64,000 nucleotides of DNA from Vallitalea pronyensis (GTDB lineage: Bacteria; Bacillota; Clostridia; Lachnospirales; Vallitaleaceae): assembly GCF_018141445.1 (NCBI RefSeq), contig NZ_CP058649.1, positions 124,001-188,000 on the forward strand, written 5' to 3'. The notes under the pieces are model-generated. The model was not told the DNA's origin. It worked only from the letters and a program-made list of their open reading frames with translations, and ran no database searches. Positions 38,205-48,646 of the stretch are shown piece after piece (positions within the stretch are counted from its first letter, which is position 1; every line of letters begins with the position of its first letter). The position numbers and the translations under genes are program-made.

Positions 38205-38744
38205 TTAATGCACAGCATATAGATCTTTTGTAATAGCTGTAATCTTTCCCTTAATGCTATTATCAACAATTCTATCGCCAATACGTATTACTAAACCTCC
38301 AATGAGGTCTTCATTAACACTTACATGGATTATCACTTGTTTCTTTGTGGATGCTTCCAGCTTATTCTTAATGGCTGCCACCTGTTCCTCCGATAATGTG
38401 GATGCAGATTCGACATACGCCTTTGCTATACCCTTGTAATCGTCAATCTCTTCAAGACAGTAGTCGATAATGTCTAACAGATGCTGTTCTCGACCTTTAC
38501 GAATAGCAATAACGAATAAACCGAGTATGTCCTTGGACACATGTTCCCCAAAAGTATCTTCCATCATGTTGATTTTATGACCCATGCCCACCTTTGGGTG
38601 ATTAAGAAGTTTGACAAATTCGTCTTGTGATGTAAGCACTTCCTTCACCCATAGCAGCTGTTCATAGATGGCATCTACTTGGTTTGATTCTATGGCAAGC
38701 TCAAATATAGCCGTTCCATAACGCTTGGCTACTAACTCAACCAT
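38205..38744 (-). CDS. atpH: F1Fo-ATP synthase subunit delta
   Basis: A 179-residue peripheral-stalk subunit linking F1 to the b subunit. VAKRYGTAIFELAIES at the start and the C-terminal signature HVSVNEDLIGGLVIRIGDRI are characteristic. It overlaps the end of atpF by 13 bases, indicating translational coupling. Confidence 0.95.
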   Translation of the reverse strand: MVELVAKRYGTAIFELAIESNQVDAIYEQLLWVKEVLTSQDEFVKLLNHPKVGMGHKINMMEDTFGEHVSKDILGLFVIAIRKGREQHLLDIIDYCLEEIDDYKGIAKAYVESASTLSEEQVAAIKNKLEASTKKQVIIHVSVNEDLIGGLVIRIGDRIVDNSIKGKITAITKDLYAVH

Positions 38745-39316
38745 GTTTCTTCACCTATGGACTCTATGGTTTCATCTAATAAACGATCACTTGTTTGCTG
38801 ATCAATAGATGAAGCGACAAATTTGCTTGCCAAAATCTTCGCAACGTCTATGATTTCAGTTTTAATGTCATCTTTTACTTTTTCTTTTTCTCGTTCTATT
38901 TCAGTATTGGCTCTTTGCATAAGTCTAGCAGCTTCATCATCAGCTTCTTTGATAATTTGACGTTCTTTCTCTAAAGCTCTTCGGCGAGCATCCTCAAGAA
39001 TGGCTGTTGCTTCTTTGTCAATGTTTGCTAACTTATCTTTGTATTCTTTTTCAAGAGCCAAGGCTTTTTGCTTTTCAGTTTTTATAAATTGATATTCCTT
39101 AGCAATGGAATCTTTTCGTTTTTGTAATATGTCTCTTACTGGATTAAACAGTAATTTTGCTATAAAGTAAAACAAAATAAGTATACTTGCAATATGCAGT
39201 ACAATCTGAATTGCCATTTGTAAGTCGAATCCAATAATCCAGCTCTCAATAATATTCAAGTTCTCTTTTCCTCCTTTCATAAAAGGAACGGCTAAATAGT
39301 TCATGCTATTTATCAC
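38732..39316 (-). CDS. atpF: F1Fo-ATP synthase subunit b
   Basis: A 194-residue subunit with one membrane helix (about residues 30-55, AIQIVLHIASILILFYFIAK) followed by a long charged helix (DILQKRKDSIAKEYQF and onward) that forms the peripheral stalk. It is slightly longer at the N-terminus than usual, and an internal start is possible. Only one b gene is present, as in non-photosynthetic bacteria. Confidence 0.93.
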   Translation of the reverse strand: MINSMNYLAVPFMKGGKENLNIIESWIIGFDLQMAIQIVLHIASILILFYFIAKLLFNPVRDILQKRKDSIAKEYQFIKTEKQKALALEKEYKDKLANIDKEATAILEDARRRALEKERQIIKEADDEAARLMQRANTEIEREKEKVKDDIKTEIIDVAKILASKFVASSIDQQTSDRLLDETIESIGEETWLS

Positions 39317-39356
39317 GTTTCCTAAGGAGTGAAAGGACTGGTTGCCCTCTCACATA

Positions 39357-40253
<897 letters not shown>

Positions 40254-40970
40254 CTACTCAATAGCACTTGATACAAATGTCATGCTCAGCATAACAAAAA
40301 TAAAGGCTTGAAGCACACCAGCAAAAACATCAAAGTAACCATGTAAAGCGGCTGGTACTCCGAGTAGAGCAAACCATGGTAAATTATAATACAATGTCAT
40401 AATAATGGTTCCACCTAAGATATTACCGAATAAACGGAAACTCAGTGAAACGGGGTTAGCTAGTTCACCAATAATATTAAGTGGTGTCATAGGCCATAGA
40501 GGCTCTGTAAATCCTTTTGCCCACTTTCCAACACCTTTTGCTTTAATACCAAAGCCTTGAACCATAAAAAATGTAATGAGTGCTAATGCAAATGTCACAG
40601 CTGCATCTGCTGTAGGTGGTCTTAAGAAGCCAACACTGAATGTCCCATTGTTAAACTGTGGACCAATGAGTAAGCCTAACAGGTTGGAAAATAAGATGAA
40701 GACGAACATGCATCCGTAAAATGAAGAAAATTTTCTTCCCTTTTCACCCATCGTAGAGACTGTGAAATTATCCAGCATCTCCACAATCCATTCAATGACA
40801 TTTTGCACCCCTGATGGTATGCTTTGTGCCTTTTTTAGGACTCTTCTTATGCCAAGTGCTACGGCAATAAGGACAATTCCAATTAACCACACATTCACCA
40901 TCGATTCAGTAATCCATATTTCGAGACCAAATAACTTAATGGTCGCGACGTGATGAATACCAATGTCCAT
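40254..40970 (-). CDS. atpB: F1Fo-ATP synthase subunit a
   Basis: A 238-residue membrane subunit with about five to six helices that forms the ion half-channels. The essential Arg lies in ELANPVSLSFRLFGNILGG, and the last helix follows (FAGVLQAFIFVMLSMTFV). The extended N-terminal part LFGLEIWITESMVNVWLIG is as in Gram-positive enzymes. With the Na+-type c subunits it should conduct Na+. It precedes the fused c gene by 33 bases. Confidence 0.95.
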   Translation of the reverse strand: MDIGIHHVATIKLFGLEIWITESMVNVWLIGIVLIAVALGIRRVLKKAQSIPSGVQNVIEWIVEMLDNFTVSTMGEKGRKFSSFYGCMFVFILFSNLLGLLIGPQFNNGTFSVGFLRPPTADAAVTFALALITFFMVQGFGIKAKGVGKWAKGFTEPLWPMTPLNIIGELANPVSLSFRLFGNILGGTIIMTLYYNLPWFALLGVPAALHGYFDVFAGVLQAFIFVMLSMTFVSSAIE

Positions 40971-40999
40971 GAGTAAACTCTCCTTTCCTCATAGGTATG

Positions 41000-41434
41000 T
41001 TAAAAATCCGATTCTGCTTCTTCATCATCTTCCCATTCGACAAAGGTCACAGAACCATCTTTTGGTGTAGGTTTTTCTATGTATCCTTGCAGGTATGCTG
41101 CTACTTTCATAGACACAAGTGAAATAATAACACCTACTAAGTTAATCGTCGGCTCTAATGCGCCGATCATTAAGACTAAAATTGATAATAAATACCTTAA
41201 AAAATAATGAAAACTTGCATAGGTCTGAGCTGCCTTTGGAGGTTTGTTAAGGGCTTTTGTAAAAGTAACTTCCATTAGTTTTAACTTTAATATAGAAAAT
41301 ATTCCTCCAAGAGCTAATCCTTTACCATATGCTGCTATATCTGGAACAAAAAATAAACCTATACCAAATGAAAGGACAATTATACCAATCATCTTAATCG
41401 TTAATGGGATAAATATGGATTTTTCTGAATGCAT
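41000..41434 (-). CDS. atpI: ATP synthase accessory protein AtpI-like
   Basis: A 144-residue protein with four hydrophobic helices and an acidic tail (EWEDDEEAESDF). It stands between atpZ and atpB, where atpI is normally found. AtpI is needed for c-ring assembly in some bacteria, including A. woodii. The sequence is only loosely conserved, as usual for this family, so position is the main evidence. Confidence 0.8.
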   Translation of the reverse strand: MHSEKSIFIPLTIKMIGIIVLSFGIGLFFVPDIAAYGKGLALGGIFSILKLKLMEVTFTKALNKPPKAAQTYASFHYFLRYLLSILVLMIGALEPTINLVGVIISLVSMKVAAYLQGYIEKPTPKDGSVTFVEWEDDEEAESDF

Positions 41435-41435
41435 A

Positions 41436-41666
41436 TTAAGAGTCCTTCTTTCTATTTTTTGTACCTTTCATTGCAATCACATAGAGATTACGAAAAGCAG
41501 ATAGCACACCCAATATGGTGAATATAATTAAGAATAACGGACTTGTATCACATCGACCGTCAAGGAAATTTCCAAATAATACACATCCAATAATCGGTAT
41601 CGCCATTAGAAAACCAATTTGACTTAATAAAGACAGGCTTTTCATTATATTTGAATCAAATTTCAT
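41436..41666 (-). CDS. atpZ: ATP synthase accessory protein AtpZ (gene 1)
   Basis: A 76-residue protein with two membrane helices (about 12-30 and 42-60), with a short loop (NFLDGRCDTSP) between them, as in the AtpZ/AtpQ family. Known AtpZ proteins form a Mg2+/Ca2+ channel with AtpI or assist assembly. It is the first gene of the operon. GAGGGGGAAACTC precedes its ATG, and the atpI gene follows after one base. Confidence 0.8.
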   Translation of the reverse strand: MKFDSNIMKSLSLLSQIGFLMAIPIIGCVLFGNFLDGRCDTSPLFLIIFTILGVLSAFRNLYVIAMKGTKNRKKDS

Positions 41667-41689
41667 GAGTTTCCCCCTCTTTATAAAGT

Positions 41690-41718
41690 ATTATACGCAT
41701 CTTTCAGCCATATGTCTA
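41690..41718 (-). promoter_or_regulatory. Probable promoter of the atp operon
   Basis: On the minus strand TATAAT (41690-41695) lies 24-29 bases upstream of the atpZ ATG, with the ribosome binding site between them. A -35 box near GTAGAC, 18 bases further upstream, is weak. It sits in the 141-base gap after wecB, so the atp genes probably have their own promoter even though they follow cell-wall genes in the same direction. Confidence 0.5.
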
Positions 41719-41807
41719 CATAACCCTTTAAAATATTACAAATTGTTTCCAACTTCTTCCATATTAGAGTATGTGGTTCCATATCTGGTTTTTCTCAATG
41801 TTACGTA

Positions 41808-42923
41808 CTATTGAAAGTGCTTGGTGATATTATCTACTATACGCTGGGAAGCATGGCCATCCCCATAGGGATTGACTGCATTTGCCATCTTTTCATAAGC
41901 TGCTTTATCTTCAATCAACTCACTAGCCATGTCATAAATGGTTGCTTCGTCTGTACCGGCAAGCTTCAACGTACCTGCTTCTACCCCTTCTGGTCTTTCT
42001 GTTACATTCCTTAATACCAAAACAGGTTTTCCCATAGAAGGCACCTCTTCTTGAAGCCCTCCTGAATCTGTTAATACCAGATAGGATCGATTTAACAAGT
42101 TGTGCATATCCTGCATTTCTAAAGGTTCCAATAAGTGTATACGTGGATGATTACCAAGAATACGATCGGCTACTTCTTTTACTGCTGGATTCAGATGAAC
42201 AGCATACACTACTTCTACGTCACGATGATCTTGGGCAATCCTTAAAACAGCTTTACAAATATTTTCCAAAGGTTCCCCCAGGTTCTCACGTCGGTGAGCC
42301 GTCATAGCAATAATTTTTTTACCTGTATAGTCAAGATGATTAAGCTTATCTACTTTGAAGCAATAATCATCACGGATGGTTGTCTTTAGGGCATCAATTA
42401 CTGTATTACCTGTGACAAAAATAGCGTCATCTGGTACAGCTTCCTTTAACAAATGTGCTCTTGATGTGTCTGTTGGTGCAAAATGCAAGTCTGTTATACA
42501 CCCTGTTAATTTACGGTTCATTTCTTCTGGATACGGTTGATACTTATCATAAGTACGTAAACCTGCTTCCACATGTCCCACACTTACACGATGATAAAAT
42601 GCCGCCAGTGAACCAACAAATGTGGTGGTGGTATCCCCATGTACCAGTACAATATGCGGTTTTTCCTTACCAATAATATCACTAAGACCCTCTAATGCCC
42701 TTGTGGTAATCTGAGCCAGTGTCTGCCGTTCCTTCATAATATTCAAGTCATAATCCGGTGTTAAATCAAACACTTCCAATACTTGATCTAACATTTCACG
42801 ATGTTGGGCTGTTACACAAACAAGGCTATCTATCTGATCAGAGGCTTCTAGTGCCTTAACTACAGGCGCCATCTTAATGGCCTCAGGTCTGGTGCCAAAT
42901 ATGCTCATGACTTTTATCTTCAC
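41808..42923 (-). CDS. wecB: UDP-N-acetylglucosamine 2-epimerase (non-hydrolysing)
   Basis: An enzyme of about 371 residues that interconverts UDP-GlcNAc and UDP-ManNAc, the donor for wall teichoic acid linkage units and other surface glycans. The family start MSIFGTRPEAIKMAPVV, then VHGDTTTTFVGSLAAFYH, HVEAGLRTYDKYQPYPEEMNR, and TAHRRENLGEPL with the UDP-binding LTDSGGLQEEVPSMGKPVL are all present. A GTG at 42923 with GGGAGG nine bases upstream is the best start; an ATG at 42932 directly abuts that site. It lies just upstream of the atp operon, as in many Clostridia, and near tagO. Confidence 0.92.
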   Translation of the reverse strand: MKIKVMSIFGTRPEAIKMAPVVKALEASDQIDSLVCVTAQHREMLDQVLEVFDLTPDYDLNIMKERQTLAQITTRALEGLSDIIGKEKPHIVLVHGDTTTTFVGSLAAFYHRVSVGHVEAGLRTYDKYQPYPEEMNRKLTGCITDLHFAPTDTSRAHLLKEAVPDDAIFVTGNTVIDALKTTIRDDYCFKVDKLNHLDYTGKKIIAMTAHRRENLGEPLENICKAVLRIAQDHRDVEVVYAVHLNPAVKEVADRILGNHPRIHLLEPLEMQDMHNLLNRSYLVLTDSGGLQEEVPSMGKPVLVLRNVTERPEGVEAGTLKLAGTDEATIYDMASELIEDKAAYEKMANAVNPYGDGHASQRIVDNITKHFQ

Positions 42924-43330
42924 GCATTTCATCCTCCCTCTTCAAGCTGTCCATTAAACATGTACAATGATATCAGCTCCTGTATTAAGTATCATGACTT
43001 TTCTTACAGATAAACACGAAGCCACAACACGGGTGGGAAAATTTATGTCACACTTAATTTCCCAATAATACTGTTATAATATTCTTTCCATACTATTTTA
43101 ATCCATTTTATATTATACAACATTTATGCCTGTATGCAAAATACTTTTAAGACCTATTTACAAAAATAGCAACTTATACGATATCTAAATAGAAGAAAAA
43201 AGAACTCTTTGCTTATCTGACCAAAACATATACCCAGCTAATTCTATTCGTCTACAATATCATTATCTTTGCTCAGATTAATGGTTATTATTTTATCTAA
43301 AATACCGTTAAGAAACCATTTTTACTTAAT
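42924..43330. other. Intergenic region without a recognisable gene
   Basis: The stretch between the epimerase (minus) and the ACT protein (plus) is AT-rich. It should hold the wecB promoter on the minus strand, but no clear box pair was found. A 60-codon minus-strand frame that overlaps the ACT gene start (43322-43504) has no ribosome binding site and is not credible. Confidence 0.4.
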
Positions 43331-43359
43331 TTGTTCCTCACCTAAGATTATGGTATAAT
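43331..43359 (+). promoter_or_regulatory. SigmaA-type promoter of the ACT-domain gene
   Basis: TTGTTC (43331-43336) and TATAAT (43354-43359) are separated by exactly 17 bases. The leader to the start codon is about 120 bases and contains a small stem GGTCTCATTAGACC just before the ribosome binding site. No known riboswitch was recognised in it. Confidence 0.62.
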
Positions 43360-43483
43360 AACCTATATTGAAATTAAACTGCTTAGAAAACTGACTTAGC
43401 ATGTTTTTCACCAAAGAAATGAAATTAGCCCTACTACAGCAGTCGAAGGTCTCATTAGACCTATAAAAATGAGGAGTGATGCT

Positions 43484-43954
43484 ATGGAACCAATTATTAG
43501 TCAATTACACATTACTGAAAATGTAACATTAATCACTTTGGCCAATATACCTATCAATGATAAAGATATTGCTGCTATCTTTACGTCTCTTGCTGAGGCA
43601 GATATTAACGTGGATATGATAAGTCAGACATCGCCCTTAAAAGGTAACATCAATATTTCATTTACCTTGCAAGATGATGACCTTTTTCACGCCATACAAA
43701 CTTTAAAATCTTACAAAGCACACATTCCTAATCTTCGTATTGATGTGAATTCCAATAATACTAAGATTTCCTTATATGATGAAGCCATGCAGTTCCAACC
43801 AGGTGTGGCAGCTAAAACCATGACCCTGTTGTCAAATGCCCATATTGATATTAAGATGATTACAACATCAGAGATCGATATCTCTTATCTTATCTATGCA
43901 TCTGACCAGCCTCATGCAGTGGAAGCACTCAAACCTATCTTGAAGGTCAATTAA
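43484..43954 (+). CDS. Stand-alone double ACT-domain protein (aspartokinase regulatory-like)
   Basis: The start is the ATG at 43484, because GAGGAGTGATGCT precedes it; the frame's ATG at 43469 lies in the ribosome binding site. The 156-residue protein consists of two ACT domains (about 14-75 and 92-155). Phrases such as NIPINDKDIAAIFTSLAEADINVDMISQ and PGVAAKTMTLLSNAHIDIKMITTSEIDISYLI resemble the C-terminal regulatory part of aspartokinase. No kinase domain is present. It may bind an amino acid and regulate a partner enzyme; no partner is adjacent. Confidence 0.8.
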   Translation: MEPIISQLHITENVTLITLANIPINDKDIAAIFTSLAEADINVDMISQTSPLKGNINISFTLQDDDLFHAIQTLKSYKAHIPNLRIDVNSNNTKISLYDEAMQFQPGVAAKTMTLLSNAHIDIKMITTSEIDISYLIYASDQPHAVEALKPILKVN

Positions 43955-43973
43955 AAACATTTTATTAGATAAA

Positions 43974-44012
43974 AAAGCTATTCCGCAACGTTCATGTTGT
44001 AGAATAGCTTTA
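43974..44012. terminator. Bidirectional terminator between ACT gene and tagO
   Basis: AAAGCTATTC pairs with GAATAGCTTT, and CAAC further in with GTTG, around TTCAT. It has A-rich sequence before and TTATT after it. It lies between the convergent ends of the ACT gene (43954) and tagO (44033). Confidence 0.72.
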
Positions 44013-44032
44013 TTGATATGTGTCTATGATAC

Positions 44033-45103
44033 TCATTGTCGCTTATTGTTCACTTTAATATGCTTAGAAATAAAATCAGCAAACCATACGGTCACAATGA
44101 TGGCAATGATGATCAGTGCTAATTTGATATCATCCATGGCAATCAATATACCTGCAATACCAAAACCGCCGCTGACACCGTATAAGGTAAGGACAGCACG
44201 TCGATGGCTATACCCTCTATCCATTAACCGATGGTGCAGATGGCCTCTATCCGCTTGCATAACTGGCTTTCCATTGGCTACTCGTCTTAAAATAGCAAAG
44301 AACGTATCAAAGATAGGTAACCCAAGGATTAAAACAGCCACAATAATGGTGATGGCTGTATAGCTCTTAATAAGACCCTGAATGGATATAACCGATAAGG
44401 TAAAACCTAAAAATGTAGACCCTGTATCCCCCATAAAAATAGTGGCTGGATTAAAATTATGTGGTAGGAAACCAAGGCAAGAACCCGCAAGAGCAGCTGT
44501 CAATAAAACAGCAGTAGGTTCACCATTTAAAATGGATATAAACATAAGACATAAGGCGGCAATAGACGAAATACCCGTTGCCAAACCATCCAGTCCATCC
44601 ATTAGGTTAACCGCATTGGTTACCCCAATAATCCATACAATGGTGACAATATTACTAAAAGAACCCAGTAGAATGACACCGCCTGGTGCCCATGGCCAGC
44701 TAAAAGCCTGAATACTGGTTCCTGTTGCTACCACAATCAAAGCCGATAATATCTGGAAAAACAATTTTATTTTAGCAGGCAGGTCATAGATATCGTCTAA
44801 TAGACCCACGACGGTAATAACCAAACCTCCCCCTAATAATCCCACCAGGTTGGGCAATTGAAGATTCTTGATGGTAGGTGCTAATAAAGCAACGGTGATA
44901 ACAAAACCCGCTACAATGGCCGTTCCCCCAGCAAGAGGCATGGGTTTCGTATGTATTCCTCTCGCCTTTGGCATGTCAACTGCCCCAACTTTGAAAGCAA
45001 ATTTTTTGCTTAAGGGTGTAATGATACATGCTGTTACAAAGGCCATGACAAAAGCAACGATGTATAATAAATTGCTGTTAATATCATTTAAAAAATCAGA
45101 CAT
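44033..45103 (-). CDS. tagO: Undecaprenyl-phosphate GlcNAc-1-phosphate transferase (TagO/WecA type)
   Basis: A 356-residue membrane enzyme with about ten to eleven helices that attaches GlcNAc-1-phosphate to undecaprenyl phosphate, the first step of wall teichoic acid or related polymer synthesis. The family motifs are seen: GLLDDIYDLPAKIK (DDxxD), NAVNLMDGLDGLATG, NPATIFMGDTGSTFLG and the cytosolic ADRGHLHHRLMDRGYSHR. With wecB/mnaA two genes away it forms the linkage-unit pathway. Normal length; the C-terminal helix is followed by a short basic tail. Confidence 0.93.
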   Translation of the reverse strand: MSDFLNDINSNLLYIVAFVMAFVTACIITPLSKKFAFKVGAVDMPKARGIHTKPMPLAGGTAIVAGFVITVALLAPTIKNLQLPNLVGLLGGGLVITVVGLLDDIYDLPAKIKLFFQILSALIVVATGTSIQAFSWPWAPGGVILLGSFSNIVTIVWIIGVTNAVNLMDGLDGLATGISSIAALCLMFISILNGEPTAVLLTAALAGSCLGFLPHNFNPATIFMGDTGSTFLGFTLSVISIQGLIKSYTAITIIVAVLILGLPIFDTFFAILRRVANGKPVMQADRGHLHHRLMDRGYSHRRAVLTLYGVSGGFGIAGILIAMDDIKLALIIIAIIVTVWFADFISKHIKVNNKRQ

Positions 45104-45144
45104 CTTTTTTTCATCTCCCCTAAATAGGTCGTTATGTACATGAA

Positions 45145-45585
45145 TTATTTGAATTTCTCAACGTTTATCTGAGCTTCCTTAAGAAGCTGCATGGATAATT
45201 CATCTGGATAATCCCCTTTGAATACAACTCTTTTAATCCCTGCATTAATAATTAATTTAGAACAGATAACACATGGTTGAGCTGTTACATAGATGGTCCC
45301 TCCCTCAATGGACACACCGTGCATGGCTGCTTGAACAATGGCATTTTGTTCGGCATGTGAGGCACGGCATAACTCATGCCTCTGACCAGATGGAATACCG
45401 AGTTCTTCCCTTAGGCAGCCTACTTCTTCACAGTGTTTACAACCGGATGGGGCACCATTGTACCCGGATGTTAGAATTCTTCTATCTTTAACAATGACGG
45501 CTCCAACTTTCCTTCTTAAACAAGTAGAGCGTCCTTTAATTATTTCAACAATATCCATAAAATATTGGTCCCATGATGGTCGCAT
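45145..45585 (-). CDS. dCMP deaminase (ComEB-like)
   Basis: The start is the ATG at 45585, with ACGGAGGTTATGTCT placing GGAGG eight bases upstream; the frame's earlier ATG at 45612 overlaps rpiB without a site. The 146-residue protein has the zinc deaminase motifs SHAEQNAI (His and catalytic Glu) and [12 protein letters not shown]. The extra CKHCEEVGC segment is typical of dCMP deaminases. The enzyme turns dCMP into dUMP for thymidylate synthesis. It lies in the conserved rpiB - deaminase - tagO order. Confidence 0.92.
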   Translation of the reverse strand: MRPSWDQYFMDIVEIIKGRSTCLRRKVGAVIVKDRRILTSGYNGAPSGCKHCEEVGCLREELGIPSGQRHELCRASHAEQNAIVQAAMHGVSIEGGTIYVTAQPCVICSKLIINAGIKRVVFKGDYPDELSMQLLKEAQINVEKFK

Positions 45586-45601
45586 AGACATAACCTCCGT
45601 A

Positions 45602-46030
45602 TTATAATTCAATCTTTTCTATACGTCTTTTGTGTCTGTCTTCATCGGAAAACGGTGTATGAAGGAATAGATCAACAATCATTAATGCCAATTCCCCACC
45701 AACGATTCTTCCGCCTAAGGCTAAAACATTTGCATCGTTATGTTCTCTTGTGGCTTTTGCAGAAAAACAATCGTGACATAGGGCACAGCGAATACCCTGT
45801 ACTTTATTGGCTGCCATAGAGATACCAATTCCTGTACCACAAATTAAGATACCTTTTTCACACGTTTCATTGACAACGGCTTCACAGACAGCTTTTGCAT
45901 AATCTGGATAATCACAGGATGATGTATCATAACATCCATAATCCTTGTAAGGCAGTCCTTTCGTCTCTAAGTACTTTATGACTTCTTGTTTTAAAGCATA
46001 TCCTCCATGATCACTTCCGATTGCTATCAT
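45602..46030 (-). CDS. rpiB: Ribose-5-phosphate isomerase B
   Basis: A 142-residue enzyme of the RpiB/LacAB family that interconverts ribose 5-phosphate and ribulose 5-phosphate. It shows [14 protein letters not shown] at the start, the catalytic Cys in [16 protein letters not shown], and [27 protein letters not shown]. Its start ATG overlaps the last base of the phosphatase gene, and the family length is normal. Confidence 0.94.
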   Translation of the reverse strand: MIAIGSDHGGYALKQEVIKYLETKGLPYKDYGCYDTSSCDYPDYAKAVCEAVVNETCEKGILICGTGIGISMAANKVQGIRCALCHDCFSAKATREHNDANVLALGGRIVGGELALMIVDLFLHTPFSDEDRHKRRIEKIEL

Positions 46031-46500
46031 TACAGTTCCTCCATATTATAAGAATTTTTATTTATCTTTTCAATAAGTAATAGGGTTAGACCCCTTATCT
46101 CCTTGGCGCAACGATCATATATGGTCTTACTGCCTCCATAAGGATCATGTATATCGCCTGCTTCTCCCACATACTCCCTATATGTTTTTATCTGACTAAC
46201 AAGATGAGGGTATAGCTTATGAAGATATTGTTTATGGTTATCTGTCATGGTGAGTACCATGGTTTCCTCTTCCACTTCATGTTCACAAAATGCTGTGGCT
46301 ACATGATTTGCAATAGCGGGATAATCTTGTTCAACAATATCCCTTGTATGCCCATTGGCAGGAGAAGGTGACATAACGCTTATACCTCGGGATAATACTT
46401 CAACAGATATATCCCCATCTTGAAAATACCGATACGCCATGGCCTCAGCTAATGGGCTTCTACATGTATTGCCTGTACATACAAATATAATACGTTTCAT
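46030..46500 (-). CDS. Low-molecular-weight protein phosphatase (YwlE-like)
   Basis: A 156-residue phosphatase with the P-loop VCTGNTCRSPLAEAMA (C-x5-R) at residues 7-22 and the general-acid loop IHDPYGGSKTIY near 117-128. The Thr in the P-loop (CTGNTCRS) is the residue linked to arginine-phosphatase activity in YwlE, so dephosphorylation of phospho-arginine is as likely as phospho-tyrosine. Its position between sua5 and rpiB matches the ywlC-ywlE neighbourhood of Firmicutes. Confidence 0.88.
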   Translation of the reverse strand: MKRIIFVCTGNTCRSPLAEAMAYRYFQDGDISVEVLSRGISVMSPSPANGHTRDIVEQDYPAIANHVATAFCEHEVEEETMVLTMTDNHKQYLHKLYPHLVSQIKTYREYVGEAGDIHDPYGGSKTIYDRCAKEIRGLTLLLIEKINKNSYNMEEL

Positions 46501-46513
46501 TTCATCACCTATC

Positions 46514-47563
46514 TTATATGCGAATGACTTTGTTACCTGCTGCTTTTAATAAGCGATTCATGGTTGCATAACCAATATCTTGATTTGAAAAAGCTTCACT
46601 ATAAATACATGACACTTGCCGCTCATCAAACTCACGAAGGACTTTAAAAAGATTGGCTGCAATATCATCCGGTTTGTGTCTGTCACCAATAACCAGAACA
46701 TGATCACCTCGATAACGGTCTTTCGTCTGTTTGGTTGCGATAATGCCAATACGGGAACCTTCCATTTCCTTTTGTTCTACTAATTTATTAATATGATCAA
46801 TGACACGATCTTTATTTCCCTTAAAAACAATAAGCTCTGCGTTCGGTGCATAATGGCGGTATTTCATACCGGGAGCTTTGGGAACCATGTTTTCATTCAT
46901 GGATTTAATGGCTGGGTCTTCTACAACAGCACCAACAACTTTTTCAAGCATTTTCTTCGTAATACCGCCTGGTCGAAGAATGGTGGGGGTGCTTTCTGTT
47001 ACATCCACTACCGTTGACTCCAGTCCAATTTCACTGGAACCGCCGTCAATAATCATGGACACTTTCCCTTGTAAATCATGAATCACATGCTGTCCCATTG
47101 TTGGACTAGGTCGACCAGAAATATTAGCGCTAGGGGCTGCTATTGGTAGACCTGATGCTTCAATGATGCTTCTTGCAATAGGATGCGATGGGATACGAAT
47201 GGCCACTGTACTTAATCCACCTGTAATATACGCGGGTATAATCTCTTTCTTATTAAACACAAGGGTTAATGGTCCTGGCCAAAAATGCTCCATAAGTAAT
47301 CGAGCCTTATCCTGAATATGCATGGCATATTTCTCCACATCTTCCATGTGGGCAACATGAACAATAAGTGGATTATCCGATGGCCTGCCTTTCGCTTTGT
47401 AAATATCTGAAACAGCTTGTGCGTCAAGTGCGTGAGCACCTATACCATAGACCGTCTCTGTAGGAAAAGCCACTAAGCCACCTTGCTGTAAAATATGAGC
47501 TGCCTCTTCAATTATATTATGTTCGATATCCTTATTGTCTACTCTACGAATTATGGTTTCCAT
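46514..47563 (-). CDS. Threonylcarbamoyl-AMP synthase (Sua5)
   Basis: The start is the ATG at 47563 with TTGGAGATATTGT upstream. The 349-residue protein has the YrdC/Sua5 catalytic domain (about 10-205), with GGLVAFPTETVYGIGAHA, KGRPSDNPLIVHV, PLTLVF and SGLPIAAPSANISGRPSPT. A C-terminal Sua5 domain follows, beginning near PGMKYRHYAPNAELIVF. It makes threonylcarbamoyl-AMP from Thr, bicarbonate and ATP, for the t6A modification of tRNA position 37. It is the first gene of the run leading to tagO. Confidence 0.94.
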   Translation of the reverse strand: METIIRRVDNKDIEHNIIEEAAHILQQGGLVAFPTETVYGIGAHALDAQAVSDIYKAKGRPSDNPLIVHVAHMEDVEKYAMHIQDKARLLMEHFWPGPLTLVFNKKEIIPAYITGGLSTVAIRIPSHPIARSIIEASGLPIAAPSANISGRPSPTMGQHVIHDLQGKVSMIIDGGSSEIGLESTVVDVTESTPTILRPGGITKKMLEKVVGAVVEDPAIKSMNENMVPKAPGMKYRHYAPNAELIVFKGNKDRVIDHINKLVEQKEMEGSRIGIIATKQTKDRYRGDHVLVIGDRHKPDDIAANLFKVLREFDERQVSCIYSEAFSNQDIGYATMNRLLKAAGNKVIRI

Positions 47564-47741
47564 ACAATATCTCCAATTCCACCCATACAAAATTTACAAC
47601 ATACCAAAAAAAAATCAATAGTATATCATGCATCATGAAAAAATTCACAACGTTATTATACCATATTTTGATAAAAATAAAAGGATAACCTACTTTTCGC
47701 CTTGGTCATCCATCCAAATAATTGTTCTAAAGTACGTCTTT

Positions 47742-48551
47742 TTAAGACTTAAATGTATACATGTTCTGTTCTTCTCGCTTATCGGTTTGGCTAATAAACC
47801 ACAATCCTATAATGGTCAAAGCTGCACCAATGAGAATGAGTATTTCCAATTCTCCACCTTCCGGTTGAAAAGGTATCACATGCCGCCATAAAATACTGGT
47901 GGTATTAATGACCACATGCAAAATAATGGCACCGTATAAACTCCCTGTCCATATGACCACATAACCAAATAGTATACCCATGACACATGCATAGATACCC
48001 TGTACAAGATTCATATGACCAATACCAAAAAAAAGTGCTTGTATGCCAATGGCCACAACGACGCCAAATCCTTGTCGAAGCTTACCTAACAAGATACCAC
48101 GATAGAAAATTTCCTCCATAATGGGTGTAATAATCCCTGCCAGCAACAGTGTGATGAAAAAAGGCTGATTGATGATGCGCTCAATGACTTGTCCATACTC
48201 TGGAAACATCTCTCCTAGAGGTAATAACCATAGAAAACCATTGACGAAGAGATTCATGCCTACGCCGCATATAATACATATGCCAATGGTTATAACTGAC
48301 ACCGTTTCACTCAGCTTTGTCTCTAACCAAAACTTTTGGCGATTAAGACGATAGATTAACCATAAAATAAAGCATAAGACAAACCATCCAATGACGGTTA
48401 AGATTAATTGATGTCCCTTAATCCAGGTGTCCCAATCCAAAGGACTTTTACTATAGGTATAAATAGCAGGTCCTAAAAAAAGAATCAGCATTTGTATCAT
48501 CACATGAATTATGACATATAATATACTTTCCCCCAAGATTTTTCTTTTCAT
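47742..48551 (-). CDS. CPBP family intramembrane metalloprotease
   Basis: A 269-residue membrane protein with about eight helices. The CAAX-protease/bacteriocin-processing motifs are present: EEIFYRGILLGKLRQ (EExxxR), FFGIGHMN (FxxxH) and HVVINTTS (HxxxN) in the last helices. The ATG has AGGAGAAAAAGAA upstream. The role in bacteria is varied, for example bacteriocin self-immunity or surface protein processing. No bacteriocin gene lies beside it. Confidence 0.88.
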   Translation of the reverse strand: MKRKILGESILYVIIHVMIQMLILFLGPAIYTYSKSPLDWDTWIKGHQLILTVIGWFVLCFILWLIYRLNRQKFWLETKLSETVSVITIGICIICGVGMNLFVNGFLWLLPLGEMFPEYGQVIERIINQPFFITLLLAGIITPIMEEIFYRGILLGKLRQGFGVVVAIGIQALFFGIGHMNLVQGIYACVMGILFGYVVIWTGSLYGAIILHVVINTTSILWRHVIPFQPEGGELEILILIGAALTIIGLWFISQTDKREEQNMYTFKS

Positions 48552-48646
48552 TTCTTTTTCTCCTTTGTAGATACCGTTCTAACAGGTGCTAAGTAACTTA
48601 TCCATTATCATTATCCATATGCTGGAACTTGCCTTATAAGATAAAA

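Noticed and set aside
43322..43504. A 60-codon minus-strand frame before the ACT gene
   Set aside because: It overlaps the clear promoter and start of the ACT gene on the other strand and has no ribosome binding site.
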